From Oxyruncus cristatus (taxonomy: Eukaryota > Chordata > Aves > Passeriformes > Cotingidae), in contig VXAY01000767.1 in the NCBI GenBank assembly GCA_013399855.1, forward strand, positions 676,110 through 740,109: DNA of 64,000 bases. The letters run 5' to 3'. A program made the translations under genes and the position numbers. The notes beneath the pieces are model-generated. The model had not been told where the DNA came from. It worked only from the letters and a program-made list of their open reading frames with translations, and ran no database searches. Each line of letters starts with the position of its first letter. Within the stretch, counting starts at the first letter, position 1. Below, one piece after another: positions 10,834 to 25,949 of this stretch.

Positions 10834-13800
10834 TGACATGGGCCTTCTATAATGGCATTTTCATTAGCAGGAAATACCTGTTGTCTGTAGAAAGATAATT
10901 TGTCCTGGTTTTTGAAAATTAAATTATCCCCTCTAAAAGATTAGCTGAAAAACACTATATAAATTCATAAGCATTCCAGATTAAATAACAAAGTTTTGCT
11001 TCTTTCTGGTGACCCCTAGTGATGCATTTTGTGAGAGAGTTCAAGAGTAAACCAAACAACTTCTTTATTTCTGAAACACAGATAAGGCATCTGGAAGACT
11101 TTTATCTATGCGATTTTTTTCCACTAGGCCATAATTCAAGGAGCTGGGAAATAAAGGCCCAGAAAACTTATCAGCATGGGGTTGTTGATTCGAAACCCAA
11201 GTGAAGCTGTGCAGAAGCTTGCAAGCTGGCAGTGACAGCACCAAGGAGAAGAGCCTTTGTAGGACAGCCACTGCCTAAAATCAGTCTCTTGGGTTTAAGG
11301 TACCACTTACATGATGTGCTTACCATCAAGAAGCTTTACACATATCTCTTCACATTTGCCTTTTTGCCTCATGCTCTCAGCTTTGTTATTCACAGTAACT
11401 CCCATCCTGTTTTGGCGTCTCTTAGGCCTCTCACTGAGGTGAGACAGAGAAGAAAACCAGAACTGGGCTTCAAAATGATAGAAAAAAAAGCAGCCATTAA
11501 GAAGAATTTCATTTTTTTCGTCACAGATGTGTGTCATACAGATCAAAACTTATTTCAAACTCGCTTCGTGAAGGTGCATCAGAGGGGTGTCTCTGTCCCT
11601 GTCGGCCGGACCGTTCTATTCTGTGACCGTGAGGTGTATCTTGCTGAACATGTAATTCCATCACAAGAGAGTGCTCCTTGCTGTGCACACACTGCTGCAT
11701 TAGAGGGAAGGTTTGGATTAAAAAGAACAAGCTTCCGGCTATCACTGCCCTGCCTCTGCAGTCGCACAGTGCGGCTCATACAAATAAGAGACACTTGTCC
11801 ACCCGATTCATTCCGCTTGAGTCAGGAATTGTAACATGAGCTTTAGCAGGATGTTTCGGTGCTGTTGTGACATCTGTACCCGTCCTAGGACTCTGCCTCC
11901 CTCTCACCCTGGCCAGAGCCTACCTCCTCCCAACATCTGCTGTTCCCCACTCCAGCTCCTTATCAGTCTTTCCTGGGCACTGGTTGGAACTTGGACATTT
12001 TGTCTCCCCCAGAACCCTTGTTCCAAGGGAAAAGGGTGGGAAAACATTTCTTTTTCATCCCTCTACTTGTTAAAACATGGTAGAAGTTAATGTTTTCATC
12101 AGTCCTTTTACACGCTTCAGTATCCTGCTCAAACAGTAGAGTTTATTTACACTAAATAAAATGGAAGAGCGTGTCTAATTTTTAACACAGGGATCTTATG
12201 TTACGAACCCTGTAATACCGTGTTAAATTCAAGACCCTTGGTCCTGTCCAACTCCTCTGATTTTCACTGGGAATAGAACAGAGAGCAGAGTTTGGCTCAT
12301 TTTTGCATTGTAACAACTGCTCTCAAACCCATTTTCCTTAAAAACACATTGTGACCAGCCCGACATGTCACAGACTCCCCTTTGCATACTTTTTCATTTT
12401 TCCTCCTAAATTAAACTACTGAGAAAATAACATTCACCATCCTAATATTTCTGTTACTAATGTGAGGATAGGCAAGAAAATTTCCCTTCTGTTTTTATAG
12501 TAGAAAGATTTATTGCAGGTTGCTATGTAGTGGAGTGATTAAGTCATATTAAAGACATATCTAAGACAAGTGATTTCTGTCTTCTGAAGTTTTAGACTTG
12601 GTTCAAGAACATGTTTTGATTTTGAACGTGACAATAATTCTTCACTGTACTGCAAATATTGCTGTCCTTCCCCAGTGGGTCACAATGAAGTCAATAAAAT
12701 ATGCACACAAGAAATGCAAGCAGCATTTGGCTCAATATAAAGATTGATAATGTAGCCACCTAAAAAACTGTTTTTTATCATCATAAGACTCTCCTGATTT
12801 TTTTATAGTTTTCATTGAGCAAAACAATCCATCATACTTGAACTTCATCCACGTTCCTGAAGCCAACAGTTAGTACGAGTCAATTTTTAATTATGGTATT
12901 TTTATAAAACCTACAATTTATTTCCTGATTTTGTAAAACACTTTAAACAGCAAGTCACCAATATAAATTATGTAAATCTCAAGTGACCCCAAACTCATTA
13001 ATCTGACTGGATTTCACAGCAAAACATAATACAGCATAACTTACTGGCCCTCCATCTGATACCCCAGAGCAGCAAAGATGGGGCCAGCAGTGAGGAACAA
13101 TGGGAAATCTCCATTTTACTCTAGACTAGTGTGATTTTGAACCTTTTAAATAAAATGCCTATTGGGCTTAGAATCCCTGTTGCACTCTCACATTTAGGGT
13201 CAAAGGAAAATGGGTCTTTTAACTCTGAAAAAGAGAATAAAAGGTTCTTATCTATAGTGTTGTATAAAAGCAGTGAACTCCTACTCCAAAATATTGAGCT
13301 TTACACTCAGTCTGATGGTGAACTTGTCCCTATCCCATTCCTACAGTAAATTACAGCAAATCCTGTTGGCAGCAGAAGGGAGCCTGCCCAGGAGGGTTGA
13401 GAGCAGAAATGGCCCTTTGGTAGCAGCTGGTTTCCAAAATGACTTTCTGCTTTGAAGGGAAGCAAAACAAAACAAAATAAATTCATTGCGCCAAACACCT
13501 TTCTCATGGCTTTTTATTGCTACAGCCCAAAGGCCGCAGAGCTGCTAGAAAGGTGACTCCCCCAACCCGTGGGAAGCACAAACTGCCCCTTCTCCTTCCT
13601 ATCTCCTACTACTGCTCTTTTCCCAGGGTCCTCCCTCGCCGAGGGCTCCTGTAGCCTGCGAGGCAATCTCGCCTCTCCAGACCCAACACCTGCTTCTCTC
13701 TTATTTCAGCCAGTTTGGGTGTGTGCCTCCTTTTAAAACCTCTTCTTTTTTTGGTTTTCCAGCTGTTCTCCCTTTTGGTGGCCACCTCAGTCCTTTCCAG

Positions 13801-16800
13801 CTGCTATCTCTGTCGGCACAGCTGTGCTGGCTCCATCCTCATCTGCTGGCAGCAGCCTCCTGCCTTCCCTTCCTTTGTGTGCATGGACATCACCCGCATC
13901 CTTGTGGACTTAATGCTATGAAAATAGCAGTGAAGTATGTAAGGGATAAGAACATGGCACAGGGATGAATGAGGATTATTTTTTTGCTCATGCATTGGAG
14001 AGAGAATCACAGGATTTAGCCTGCATTCTTCAATTAAAAGAGTATTTCCTGTGTCTCAGTTTTTAGTTCTTTTAAAAGTAGGATGCAGCTATTGTCTCAG
14101 TCTACATGAACTAACATCACCCAAGTTCCTTTAGACAAAGAGAAGAGGAACTATTGGAAGGCAAAGTATCCTGGCTGTTAGACCTTTCCAGCTTCTCTTG
14201 CTTTCAGTGCCTTTCCTTTCACTTTACGAAAGTCTTTGCAGGAGACCAGCAGGTGAGAGGGAGCAACTGCAGCACTTTTTGCTAAAATGTAGTGACAGAG
14301 TAGAGCACAATGGCTTAAAAAAAAGAAAAATCCAATATTTTTTAAAATTTTCCTAGGGGACAATTCCCACACACTCCATTCTTTTTTTCAGCACTTGAAA
14401 TAGTTTCTCTTCCTATTTACAGAGTAAGATATACAGTCTGTACTTCAGTTCATATTTTTTGAACTTCAGATGCTCTTCTCCATATTAAAACATCTCACAG
14501 GCAAATGCGTATCCTTATTTATACTTCTTATATTAACCCAGTTACATGGTGGCTATAAAATTCCATAATAAGAAATAAGAGCTCTCATTGCACATTCACA
14601 AAGCCCTCCAAAGAACAGAGGAAGAACAGGCCATAAGTCTCATAAATCTAACTTAATTTATTCCCAGTAAGAGTCTACAAATCAGATATTTTTATATTCC
14701 AGGATATTTATGATAAAACAGTGAATGTATAAACCTTCCCCGACAATAATTCAATAATTAATGAGAAAATAACAAAATAGATAACAGCTTTCAAAATTCT
14801 TGCATCAAAAAAGTGAAATTTTACAAACAGTAATATGACCTGTAAACATCCAATTAAAACTGCAGGGGGACAGGGCAAGAATAACATTTAAAAACTTTCA
14901 GAGCTCTCTAACCCCCTGATACAGAACCTTACAGTTTTGCTGCTGCAGTAGTTGCAGTAATATGCAGATATTTTCTTTTCATCAAATATTCCCAAGTAAG
15001 CTGGGGGGTAGATCAGGCATCATACTCATTTTCAGTATCCAGGAGGATTTTCAGGTGTTATATCCACAAGAGAAAGGGGGTGGTATGATAGACCTGTCCA
15101 TCCAGCCAGTTGGCTGAGGATATCTTTGGGGTTTTTTTCCTGCCACACAGAGGAGGACTTGTTTTGGTCACACCCATGTTCTGAGAAGATGGACTGGAAA
15201 GAGGATTTGGCAAATGCCAGCATGCAGAGCTCCCTCAGTTACATGATAAAAGCCCCTCCTGTACAAATCAAACAATTGCTCTTGCTCATTCCAAGTTCCT
15301 TGCTACAGAGACAGCTACCTAATCCATCTTGTAAAAAAGATATTTTGCTTGAATCACCTAGACCTTTACCTTTCAAAAGGTAGAAATTCCCTATTTTCCA
15401 CCCCAAATGTGATCATAGATGTTGCTTTTAAGCAGATATTTTCACAACATTCTCCCTTAGTCTGGAATTCCCTTCCCTGCTTTGTACATATCAGGAACAC
15501 AAAGTGCATCCTCATCTCCCTTTTGCTAGGCTAAGCAAATTAATTTTAATCTGTACTTTAAAAGCAGGCTCTTTATTCTCCTGATTATCCTCATAGTCAT
15601 TCCCTCAGCTTGCTCAAATCAGGACACGTACACAGGGATCCAAATGAGCTCTGTACAGTGGCACTAATTTATCTGCTGCTCTACTGTATTTTCAGCACTG
15701 AAAGCAGCTTTTCATATTGCAGTGGAAACAGTCACCTTGTGATCAGATAGTATATCCTTCTTTTATTGACCCAATTCTATTGTTAAATCTTGGGCTTGCT
15801 AATGTACTGCTCTGCCCTGGAAGTGCTCAAGTCTCATTTGTATGTGAACAGGACTTAAAAGGGTTTTTGGAGATAATTCTAGGTAACAGTATATAAGACC
15901 TATGCATACTCAATTCAAAGGGTATTTGTGGGAAAAAGGAGGAAAACGAATGTGCAGCAACAAAGGAAATTCTGTGACTCAGCTAGAAAAGTAAAAAGCA
16001 GGAATCCAGTAAATATCAGTCTTTAGAGATAATAGCTTTCAGTGTTCAGCTGTTCTTCACCAGTTCCTTATCTAAAGCCTCTGTGGCACAAGCTGAGGAG
16101 AGAGAATTCAACCCTCAGAGCCTCACAGGAGGAAGGCATGTACACTCTGGGCTCACTTTTCAGCCACTTAGGAATAATACGTGCCCTTTGTTGCTAATTT
16201 AGATTAGAAATCAAGCAGTCAGGACTTTCCTACCTGGAAGGAAGCTTCTGTTTTACAGTATTTCTGCCCATGGAACCTCTTTCTGCTGTTTAAAATTGTT
16301 CAAGTGCATGTCAAGGTCAATTTTCTGTCAGTGGCCAACAGTGCAAAATTTGTGCTTGTGTGATTTTGCTTGGTTACAAAATCCTCTTGCTGCTCTCAGG
16401 ATTCCCAAGAGAAACGATCATTTATGCCTTGCTCTTTCCCATTTAAGTTGTTGTGAAACACTCCACAAAATGTAAATGCAAATGCAGATCCTCCTGCTTC
16501 CTCCCTGACAGCAGCTGGCAAAACTGATGGGGAATCTCTTCACAGCTCTGCCTTTTTTTTTCCCAGGCATCCTGGTGAGTCTATCTTCCTCTAGGAAAGA
16601 TAAGACGTCCAGCCTGCCTTGTTAAAAATCAGCTTAGGGAGTAACACACAGCAGTGCCAAAGCCCATGAGCTTTTCCTGCCTCCACCTACCAGAAGAACA
16701 TGCCGTCTACACATCTAGAAGGGAGGAATCCTACCTTATTCTTCACAAATCAGGAGGGATTTTATTAAAAAATGAGGCTTGAAGCAGCAGGACAGCAGTC

Positions 16801-18762
16801 CCATAGCCTGGATGGCCTTGGTGGCCACCACAGTCCCCTGCTCCTTGCTGTGTATGAAATTGGACAAAATATAAACATGTTGGAATCAAACAGCCTTTTT
16901 CTAGAGTGAATTAGATAACAATTTTATTCAAGACCTGTAGGAGAAGATTACTTATTGCTGTCTGGTGTCTGCAGAGAGCCACAGTCTCATCTCACTCAGA
17001 CTAATGATGCTCTGGTGTTCACGCTTTATTTCAGTCCTCAGCAAGCACTCACAATTAACATAAAAAGGGTACTACTTATGCATTAGTTTCTGCATTTGAC
17101 TTGAAGATGCAGATGAATAATACTAAATAAATGTCAACTGCTCAGACCGTGGGACTTAATACGTTTTTGGAAACAGGTGATGGAAGTTTTAATAGCACAC
17201 AGAAAGATTTCGAGATCATTGAGATCACTTCCATCTGATGCTAATGATTGTGGTTTCCCAAATCAAAGCCCAGAATTTACAGCCAGGCTCAGCACCCATT
17301 TTGCTTAGATCCTCCCTTACAAGCAGTAATGGCTGCTAATGAAACAGCCAAAAGCCCAGGTGGCTCTCCTGCAAATGTACATTTTAGAGCCTTGAGACCC
17401 GATCCCTCAGCTGCCAGCTTCACCCTGGGAAAGCCATTAGCAGCTGGCTTCACGTCTAGGAAAAGAAAACGAAATATGTTGCATTTTCACAGCCATCAAT
17501 CAGCAGATGCAGTGCCAGGAAAGCTTCATAATGATGTAGATATTGCCAACTGACTTTGCAAAAAAATGTCCTTTTCAGGAGGGAAACGTGTAGGCAAAGC
17601 CCAACAGAAGCTCTCTGCATACACCTCTGTGCATGTGATAGTGTTCCATTTCTTATTCAGAGGGGAGGGGACTGATATCAGAAAGAACTTCCCTTGACAG
17701 AGGTTCCACTGTTCACACCTTGTCCCAAAGGGTGGCAGCAAGAGGGCACATTCCCTGCACCCCTCAGCACCACCTCCCAGGACCTGTGGCAGAGGGTTTG
17801 TCCCCAGCCTTACATCAGTAGATAAGTGACTTTGCCTGCCCTGCTGAGCTTTCTGTTACTCTTTGGAGAAGAAAGCTGGAAGAGCAGAAGACCTTAAAAT
17901 GAAAAATAAAGCTGGAACCCTCAGAGTTACATAATGATGCAAGTAAATGTGGTGGGGAGAAATACAAAAGCACTAATGAGCAAAATGTTACTTTGGGGGT
18001 TTGGTTGGTTTTTTCCTTAATGTACTGCAAAAAGGCTGAAAATTATCAGCAGCATCACTGCTCTTAAATGTTGTATTTCCAAAAATTTTGCTGCTTATAG
18101 GACTTTTTTATCATCTTTTCTGTCTTCCTGAGAGATACTGAAATGTGTGGCATGACTCCTGCTGTGAGCAATCCCTCTGTGAGAACTGAATGAAAACAGG
18201 CTAATAACAAGTGTGATTTCATTAAAAGAGCCCAGCCAGGTGACTGGTTACATGAGACGTGATTGAAACTATGCATGCAGAACTCTAACGCTGTCATATT
18301 GTTTTAGATCATGTTTTCCATGGTGCAGGAGAAAGTACTTTTGTCAGTTCAGTGGAGAAAGGTTGGAGATGATTGAAGTAAAACAGCAGGAGGAGGCTGA
18401 TATGATTAACTCACATAGCCAACTGCCCATGTATAACACAGTAATGGAGGTGAAAGTAGAGGGCAAACTAAAATTAAGTCAAAAGGACACAGGAGACAAA
18501 AGGCTACACATAAAGGACATGGAGAGGATGTACAATGAGCTGACTTGTACCTCGGGCAGAGTGTAAAATTTTCATGCCCCATATTCAGATAATTCCTGTT
18601 AATACTGATGTGAACGCTGTACTAACCAGTGCTGGAATGGACAGTCTGTTTAGTGAGCATGCATGAAGAAAAGCATGTTTAATTAATTTTACAGTTGTAG
18701 GCAGAAAGGTCAGATGACAGCCTGTGAGTCAAAACCCCAGCAGCCAGACTGGACATGAGAAC

Positions 18763-18783
18763 AAAAAAAAAAAAAAAAAAAAA
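18763..18783. repeat. Poly(A) tract of 21
   Basis: Twenty-one A in a row. It could be the tail of a decayed retroposed copy, but no parent sequence is recognisable in the preceding bases. Confidence 0.85.
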
Positions 18784-20275
18784 TGTATTCAGGAGAAAAA
18801 CGAGGTCAAGTCTGGACTCTGGTGATTGTTCACACCTCTTCAGCAGAAAGTAAGGTCTTAATTTTGCTGCAAGCCACAAGGTAAGAATATCCTTATTGCA
18901 GGAAATCTTGGTTGCTACAAAGACAACATAGTCTATTTTAATTTGTTCCCTCTGAGTAGAGCAAGATACAAATCACAAAACAGATGGTCATATGAGCCGT
19001 GGGGCAGCCAGGGTATCAGCACTGTAGTGCTCTCCAAGGAAGAAATGATCCATAAAGAGTCAATAGAAACTTCTGCAGTTTGGCACAGAGACTGTCAGGG
19101 TTCACATCCCATCAGGGTGTCATTCAGTCCCCAGCAAACTCAAGGAAATATGTTGGAGGAATAGAAAGCTGACAAAGATGACTTGCTGGTCACCTTTATG
19201 GTGCCATTCAGATTTTCATGGTGCTGTTTTGGCCTGAGGCCTAACTTCACTGCAGAATAAATTCCATTGACAATTCACATCATTGCATATGCTCACAAGG
19301 AGTTGTGCAAGTCACTGTTACCATCTCCAAATGTTCCCAGAAGACAGCAGGACTGCCTGGTACAATCATACAGTCATCAGACACTACAGCAGGATAAATT
19401 TCTCCAAATGTATGTAATCACTAAGAGAGTATTATTCTGTCCCCCTATGGATAAGGAACTACAAAAGCAGAGAACAGGAACAGTGCAAGTTACAATCCCA
19501 GACAGGAGTGAAAGATCTAACTTCCTCCAAGGCAAGGAAGCATTCAGTGCCTTGAAGAACCTGACAGGGCACTACCCAGCACGGGGGGGCAGAGCAAATA
19601 TTTCACCTTCCATGTATCAACACACAAAGTTATGATGGGCAGCTCACTGATCTCCTCGAGGGCTGGCTCTTCCTTCAGTGCCCAGAGTAGATGGCACTCC
19701 GTGACAGAGCAGTGAGCCAGTATTCCACGGCATTCTTACTTGTGAGCACGTGGCTTTAATGCATGTATTGCTCAAAATAGCAAAGCCCATTTTGGAAATG
19801 CCATTTTTTTCCTGATAGGCTTTTTCCTTCTTTATTGTACTAACAGGGTGCTTAATTTGCAGTCATTACTTTACTTTTGCAGCCTTTGTGGGGTGAAGGG
19901 CAAATAATATCAATGTTATCAAGGCAAAGGAAAGTAGTGCAGGTCCATTAATGGGGAAGGAGAGCAGGTAAAATGATATAGGAATACAGATGCATTAGAA
20001 ATCTTTGTTGCTTTGTTCTTCTCAGAGACGTTTCATTACAATCAGATATTTAGCACAATTAATTTCAAAATGGTAATAGGAACACAAGATACAAAAAAAA
20101 AGGAAAGAGCTAGAAATGAGTGTATCCAGATTGTCAGTAACTGCTGAATCCACCTTGAGTAACAGTCAAGTCATTATTTGAATCATTAAAAGTTGCCTTC
20201 AAAAACTAATGAAGAACCACTGAGATCCAAAGGGTAAAAACAGTGGCAAAAATTCAGTAGTGAAAAACAAAAATG

Positions 20276-20292
20276 AAAAAAAAAAAAAAAAA
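20276..20292. repeat. Poly(A) tract of 17
   Basis: Seventeen A in a row, about 120 bp left of an old CR1 relic. It is probably an independent simple repeat. Confidence 0.8.
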
Positions 20293-20399
20293 GGATGGTT
20301 TGAGAACCCATAAACCAGCCAGACTGCCTTCCATGCAGGTTCCTAATGACCTGCAACTTCCAGAATTATTAGAAAAAATCAAGAATGAAATTTGTTACT

Positions 20400-20690
20400 G
20401 AGGGTAGTGCACGTAAAGCACAGCAGCTCATTAGACCTGTGCACATGGATTTGAGAGGCCACAGCTGGAGTACTGTGAATAATTTTGATCATCCTACTGA
20501 AATAAAGCTGGGTGAATTAGAGGCACTTCAGAAAGGGAGCAGAAATGCTAACTAGGAGCTTGGAAATGTGACCTAAAAGGAAAGTTAAAAAGAAATAGGC
20601 TTACCTTAGAGGAGAGAGCATTGAAAGGGGATGTATTTAGTCTTTTATTATGGAGAGCAGAGAGGGCAGCAGTTGCCTATTCCCCACATC
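20400..20690 (+). mobile_element. Ancient CR1-type LINE relic, sense strand
   Basis: Translation of the + strand in shifting frames gives decayed CR1 ORF2 C-terminal motifs. 'RPQLEYCE' at about 20457-20481 corresponds to the usual RPHLEYCVQF, and 'LEERALKGDVFSLLLW' at about 20607-20656 corresponds to the LEKRRLRGDL region. Stops and frameshifts break the reading frame, so it is a fossil. Unlike the other CR1 pieces here it lies in the same direction as VWDE and looks much older. The edges are approximate and the relic may reach about 20790. Confidence 0.6.
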
Positions 20691-23600
20691 CACAGATAAT
20701 AGAGAAAGAGGGATTTAGCCATGAGTTAAGTGGTGAGACACTGTTGGGGAAATCAATGTCAACAAAACTCCCTTCACCTGGAGCTAGAAAGAGATAGGGC
20801 AAAGCCCACAGGTACATGGCTTAGCAAGATTAAATCCTGTCTCAGAAAAGGTGAAAATTAGGTGATTGGAAAAAGCTGGTGTGGATTATTATGAGCCAAT
20901 TGCACCATGAGTCAATTTTCTTCTCTCATAGCATTACTTGTCTAGTGAGTAAGAGGCAAGTGCGAGGTTTGGTGTATCCTGTCTTCAACAACATCTCCAG
21001 GACAACAAGTTAATGGTTGCAGAGAGAGGAAAATGCAGCGGAAAGTGTCCCAACTGCTGAGGAGTCTGATCTCCGAACCCAAAGCAGATCCAGGCACAGA
21101 GCTGCTATTCCCTTTTGTGAAAAGTACAGAGACTTTGTTTTCATTCTTTCATACTGCAATGGAACAAAATTCCTTTGAAATGTTTAGTAAAAGCACTTAG
21201 AAAGACAGTGAAAGGAGAAAGACCCCCCTCTCCTTCCCCTCTCTCCCCACCCCAACCCCCTAACAGCTATAGGCCAAGGAGACAGTGACATTAATTTGGG
21301 AAGTTTTGCTCGGGAAGACCCAGAGCAGAGCCCAAGCCTCTCATTTTTTGGTTTCTCATGTGCTTTGATTATTCCAAAGTGCAGAGTTTCCTCCCTTTTC
21401 TTTTCTCCCTTTCTTCCCTCCAGCAATTCTGTACTAAAAATCACACAACGGAAACTTCAACGGAAGAACACGCTCTGTGAAAATCTCTGCTGTGGCGAGT
21501 CAACATTTTCCAAGAGAGGAATTTTTCACCGGAAAGCTCACAGCCGGCTCCGACATCGAGATTTCAGGAGCAGCTGAGCTTTAAGTGCCTCATATTTCTG
21601 CATATCGGGGTCGTCAGTCAGGCACCCAGAAAACAAAGTAATGATCACCTCTGACATGGCTGGAGTGACTTGCCAGCACCACACAGGCCCCCGTGGCAGC
21701 TGTATCCATCACCTCCTCGGGGCAGCATTCTCGGAGCACTTTTTTTTTCTTCTCCAAAACATCAATAGCAGCTAACATTTTTTAAACACTGTCACCCATT
21801 TCAGTCAATCTTATTCTTCATAATTTCAGTTTCGCTCTGTTGGGAAATTGCAGTGTATTTCATAGCGTGAAGTGTCAGGAGAACAACTGTGTCAAGGAAC
21901 GACATGCCTTCCTTTCCCACTTATATTTGTTTGCTTGAGAAATATGTGCTGCAGAGAAGTGTTCATATTCACCCCAGCAAGAGATTAACAGTTCTGATGC
22001 ACCACCACAGCCTGAGCATCTCTTAGACATACTAAACAGTTTAACATTCAAAATCTCTGCATGACCAGAGATCAGATTTTTAGGTAGCTTGATCTTGCTA
22101 CCCAGACTTCTACTTTTTTTTTTTTTCTTTCTTCATAACATCGGATCATTTAGATAAAATCTTAATGGGTGAAGCTACTTCTTGGCTAACTTCTCCATGC
22201 AATTGCCTTAGCCCATTTATATGCAATAATCTTGCAAAGTGAAAATACTTTTCACTTTTATCAGCCAAAAAGCATACTGGAATTAACATATGGTATCTCA
22301 CTCTATTTGCTTTCTACCGAATCCAAATACTCAGGGGCAAGTTGTTAGCAGGGAGAGAGTAAAACAAGCATGTAAAATCCTTGCCAAGCACTAAACAGAC
22401 AAGGGTGAGAACAAGCCCCCCTTGTTGAGCGACAGGGGACTGCCTGGAGCCCTCTCCTCGGAGGGACCTGCAGATATTCCCCCAGGGCAGCACCTGGGGC
22501 CCAGAGCAAATTAATTTGCAAAGTTTTTAGGGAATTTCTGGGAGCTGCTCAGAGAGATAAGTTCTGCTTGAAAGCAATGCACTCTGCTAAGAGCACAGAC
22601 CAAGCCACTGTAGCATCTCTAGAGTTCACAAATGTTATCCCATGTGTGACAAATAGGCCTGTATAATCCGTGGTGTGTGCTGTTGAAGGCAGGCGTATTA
22701 CATGACCTTCCCCAGTCCTTTCCTGCTCTATTTGCTTTGACCATCTATTGCACTGCCCAAATGTCCTTTAGTTCCTTGCTCCTGGCTCAGGTTGGATCTC
22801 AGGACAGCAAGGACAGACAGTCTGGTTTCCCGGTGTGTTTCTCTCCTTATCCTTCTAGCAAGGTTTTGTCTGGTAGACAGGGATTTTTTTCCCCTGTCAG
22901 TGTAAGAGGGGACAAGTAAACTGTAGTATTAATTTTACTTGAGCCAGAAGAAGTGATTAATTGGTTTGTTTATTCTCTTTAATCTTCACACTGATTGTTA
23001 ACAGGTCCAACTCCCTCTTGATCTGGCAGAAAAGCACCTACTTCTATTTTAGTTATTATACACACATATACAGCTATCTTATAAAAGGGCTGAAAAACAG
23101 ACTCTTCCTCATATATTGCATACACACACAGATGATCTCATCTCAATTCTTTACATCCCACTCTCATGGGAAAGGAAATTTTGCTTAATGACTATTTGCA
23201 GAGCCTTTTTCAAAAAGCTGGGCTGCCATTTCTCACAGAAACACAGTCAAAATAACCTGATGTTGTAAGAAATCTTTGAAAGGATTTTGGTTATGGGAAA
23301 ATACTGCAAATTACTATTGCAAATAAGATTCAATCTGTATAAAAATCTATGCCATTCTTGGCATATACCCATGAAGTCTATGGACTATACTGAGAAAAGC
23401 TTTGCCTTGAAAGAGAAAAGGTCATTTTTCCTACCTTAGAAGAGGTGTTTAAATGGTGGGACACATTCCAAGAATAGGTCTGAGAAGAAAATATGAAAGC
23501 TGCAATCCTATGATCAGAGTGATAATGTTTTTTGGTCCCTGAGTAAAGAGAAATATTCAACTTTGATGTACTCTCTGTAGTCAAGGAGTCATAATGAATA

Positions 23601-25486
23601 GGTAACAAATATCAAGAAATTAGTTTGAGAGAAATACAGAAATTGACTGGTTTGGATGGCCACCTTGAGTCAGACTTATCCTGTATTATCCATATCAGTG
23701 ACTGAGGCTCCAATGACAGATCAGATTTGCTGGCAACACGCACAAATTTGCTTTGTGGAGCAGAATTGCAGCCTAAAAGGGTACAAAACTGTACAAAGGG
23801 CAGTTTTATCTCAGGATGGATGAAGACTGTCTTGCTGTTGAGTAAATATGTAGAAATATTGCAGGAGACATGGACGCAGAGTGCTTTGGAAGAGTATCTA
23901 GGGGAACTGTTCATTTATGGGGCTGTACACTACAGTATGGGAGATAAATCAGAGTTAGACATCCTTGCTTGAGGTAGAGGGCAGGGAAATCCTTCTGTTG
24001 CAGGACTGTCAAGAGACCAAAGCAGTCTCCCCGCCTCGTGTTCCCATGCAGATGCTGCAGGAAGAGTTTAGAGATAAGAAGGATTTATCACAAAAAACAG
24101 TAGGCTGACCCTCTTTTCAGCACTGCTCATGCCAGCATGCCTTTGTGCTCCTCACACTGGATAATCAGGGTTGGGATGAATGCCACGCCGAGGCACACTT
24201 CATTCTTCTGTACATTTCTACTGTGTGGAGACATCCTGACGCCAGAACAGTCAGAGCTATGCAACTTCCACCTTGTAACGTGGTGGGGGTCTTGCGGGAG
24301 ATGTCTGGTTTGGATTTGGCTGTCCCAAGGTCAGAATAAAAAGAATAAAATGTAAGAGCTCGTCGTACAAAGCAGTACAAGTGAATGAAGCCCAGGGAGA
24401 CAAGGAAAACCCAATGCAGTGAGCACCCTCTGGAGCGTGTTTCGGGTTAACGGAGGGTTAAAATGGCATTGGCAACACTTTTCTCCACATCAGCAAGATC
24501 AACCACAATTTCATTTGGAATCCGAGAAACTATTTAGCCTACAGAAAAAGAGGCATATTTTTCTGAAAGCTGAAATTTTTTCTTTCAATGTCTTTGCAAA
24601 TGAAATGACTCGATGCCTCCTGTTTCCAAGATATTTAATTTTAGGTTGAAGAGGAGTTTAGTCTGAATGTCAATATTATCAATCATTCTTTGTGATTTTA
24701 GAGATTCTATTTCTCTGGAAAAATGGAAACATTTAATTTTAGACTGAAACAAGTCACTTTTCCTCACTGGACCAGCAAATTGCAAATCATCTACTTACTA
24801 AATTTTCCATGTGTCTGTAACATCTGTTCAACAGCGGCCTGTTTCAAAATTTACAGCAGCACAGCATTATAGCCATGTCTTTTTGTCCCTCCTACATGCA
24901 ATCTTTTCCTTTCTGCTTTGCTCTGGGTGATGTCTGCACTTATTGCAGCAGAAAAATGTAGAACATTAGCATCTGTTAATCCTTTTATACCTCAAGTCTT
25001 CACATGTTTGTCCAACTCTGCTTTTCATTGTGCCGGCATGTCTCTGGAATAACCTCAAAATTCCAGATACAGCAAAATAACCCAAAATGTATCCTGGCCC
25101 TGTGGTGCTGCTGGAAGGCTATTTTAGAATTAAGATAATTCAGTGTTTTAAGTGTGTTTGCTGGATCCCTAGGAGCAAACTTTTACCCCACTTTGCAGGG
25201 ATTTAGCCATTCTGTTGTTACTAATACTGAGCCATGCTGCTGAATCTACATGTTCTATAAGGAATAACCTAGATTTGAGTGTCTTCCTTTGAAGTAGACA
25301 ACTTATTTTAGCAAATAATAGAAAAGATGAAAGGAAACTTGACTTTAGCCTACAATTTTACAGTGGCATGACAGAGGAGGAATGAGAGGCTAAAGAAAAG
25401 CTAACAAAGGTCTTCACGGTAAATTTGGACCCTGGCTTTTCTTTCACACCATGTTTGAAAGCGTATGTTGGCTAAAAAAAGAGCCC

Positions 25487-25530
25487 TAAAATATCCTTAT
25501 TTGGAAGGGACCCAAAAGGATCATTGAGAG
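25487..25530 (-). mobile_element. Short CR1 3'-end fragment
   Basis: The + strand reads 'AAATATCCTTATTTGGAAGGGACCCAAAAGGATCATTGAG', close to the reverse complement of a common CR1 3' end ('GTTGGAAGGGACCCACAAGGATCATCGAGTCC'). Only about 45 bp match, so the call is tentative. Confidence 0.5.
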
Positions 25531-25949
25531 AATTGAGAGATCATTATAGAGTTGCAGTTGCTGCCAAAAGGGTAAGTTTGTTTAAATAACATGGGGTGAG
25601 AGCGAGAGTCCAGTAAGGACACTTACCCATATTGCAGTGCAGAATTAGGTACCTGGCCCATCTCTAAAACAAGAAAATGCTTTACCCAAAGCAGTTCAGG
25701 TTTTACAGCTCATTGGGAGCAATTTTCTCTGCTGCACAACATGAGGACCAGACAGGCAGGAGGGCAGCAGCACCACAACCAGGAGGCTGAGCAGAGAGAT
25801 GCCTGAGTTCCCTCAGTGAGACTGGAGCAGGGACAGCAGGTAAACCTTGTCTTTCAGAGACTTTGAGTCTATCTCGCCCACTTGAGAAATCTCATCTGTG
25901 AAACCCTGTCCCACAGCTAAGTGCTTCCATCAGAAATTCTAGAGCTGAG

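Noticed and set aside
23612..23972. Frames of 100 (minus) and 81 (plus) codons that suggested a retroelement
   Set aside because: I could not match any retroviral or LINE motif in either translation, so no element is called.
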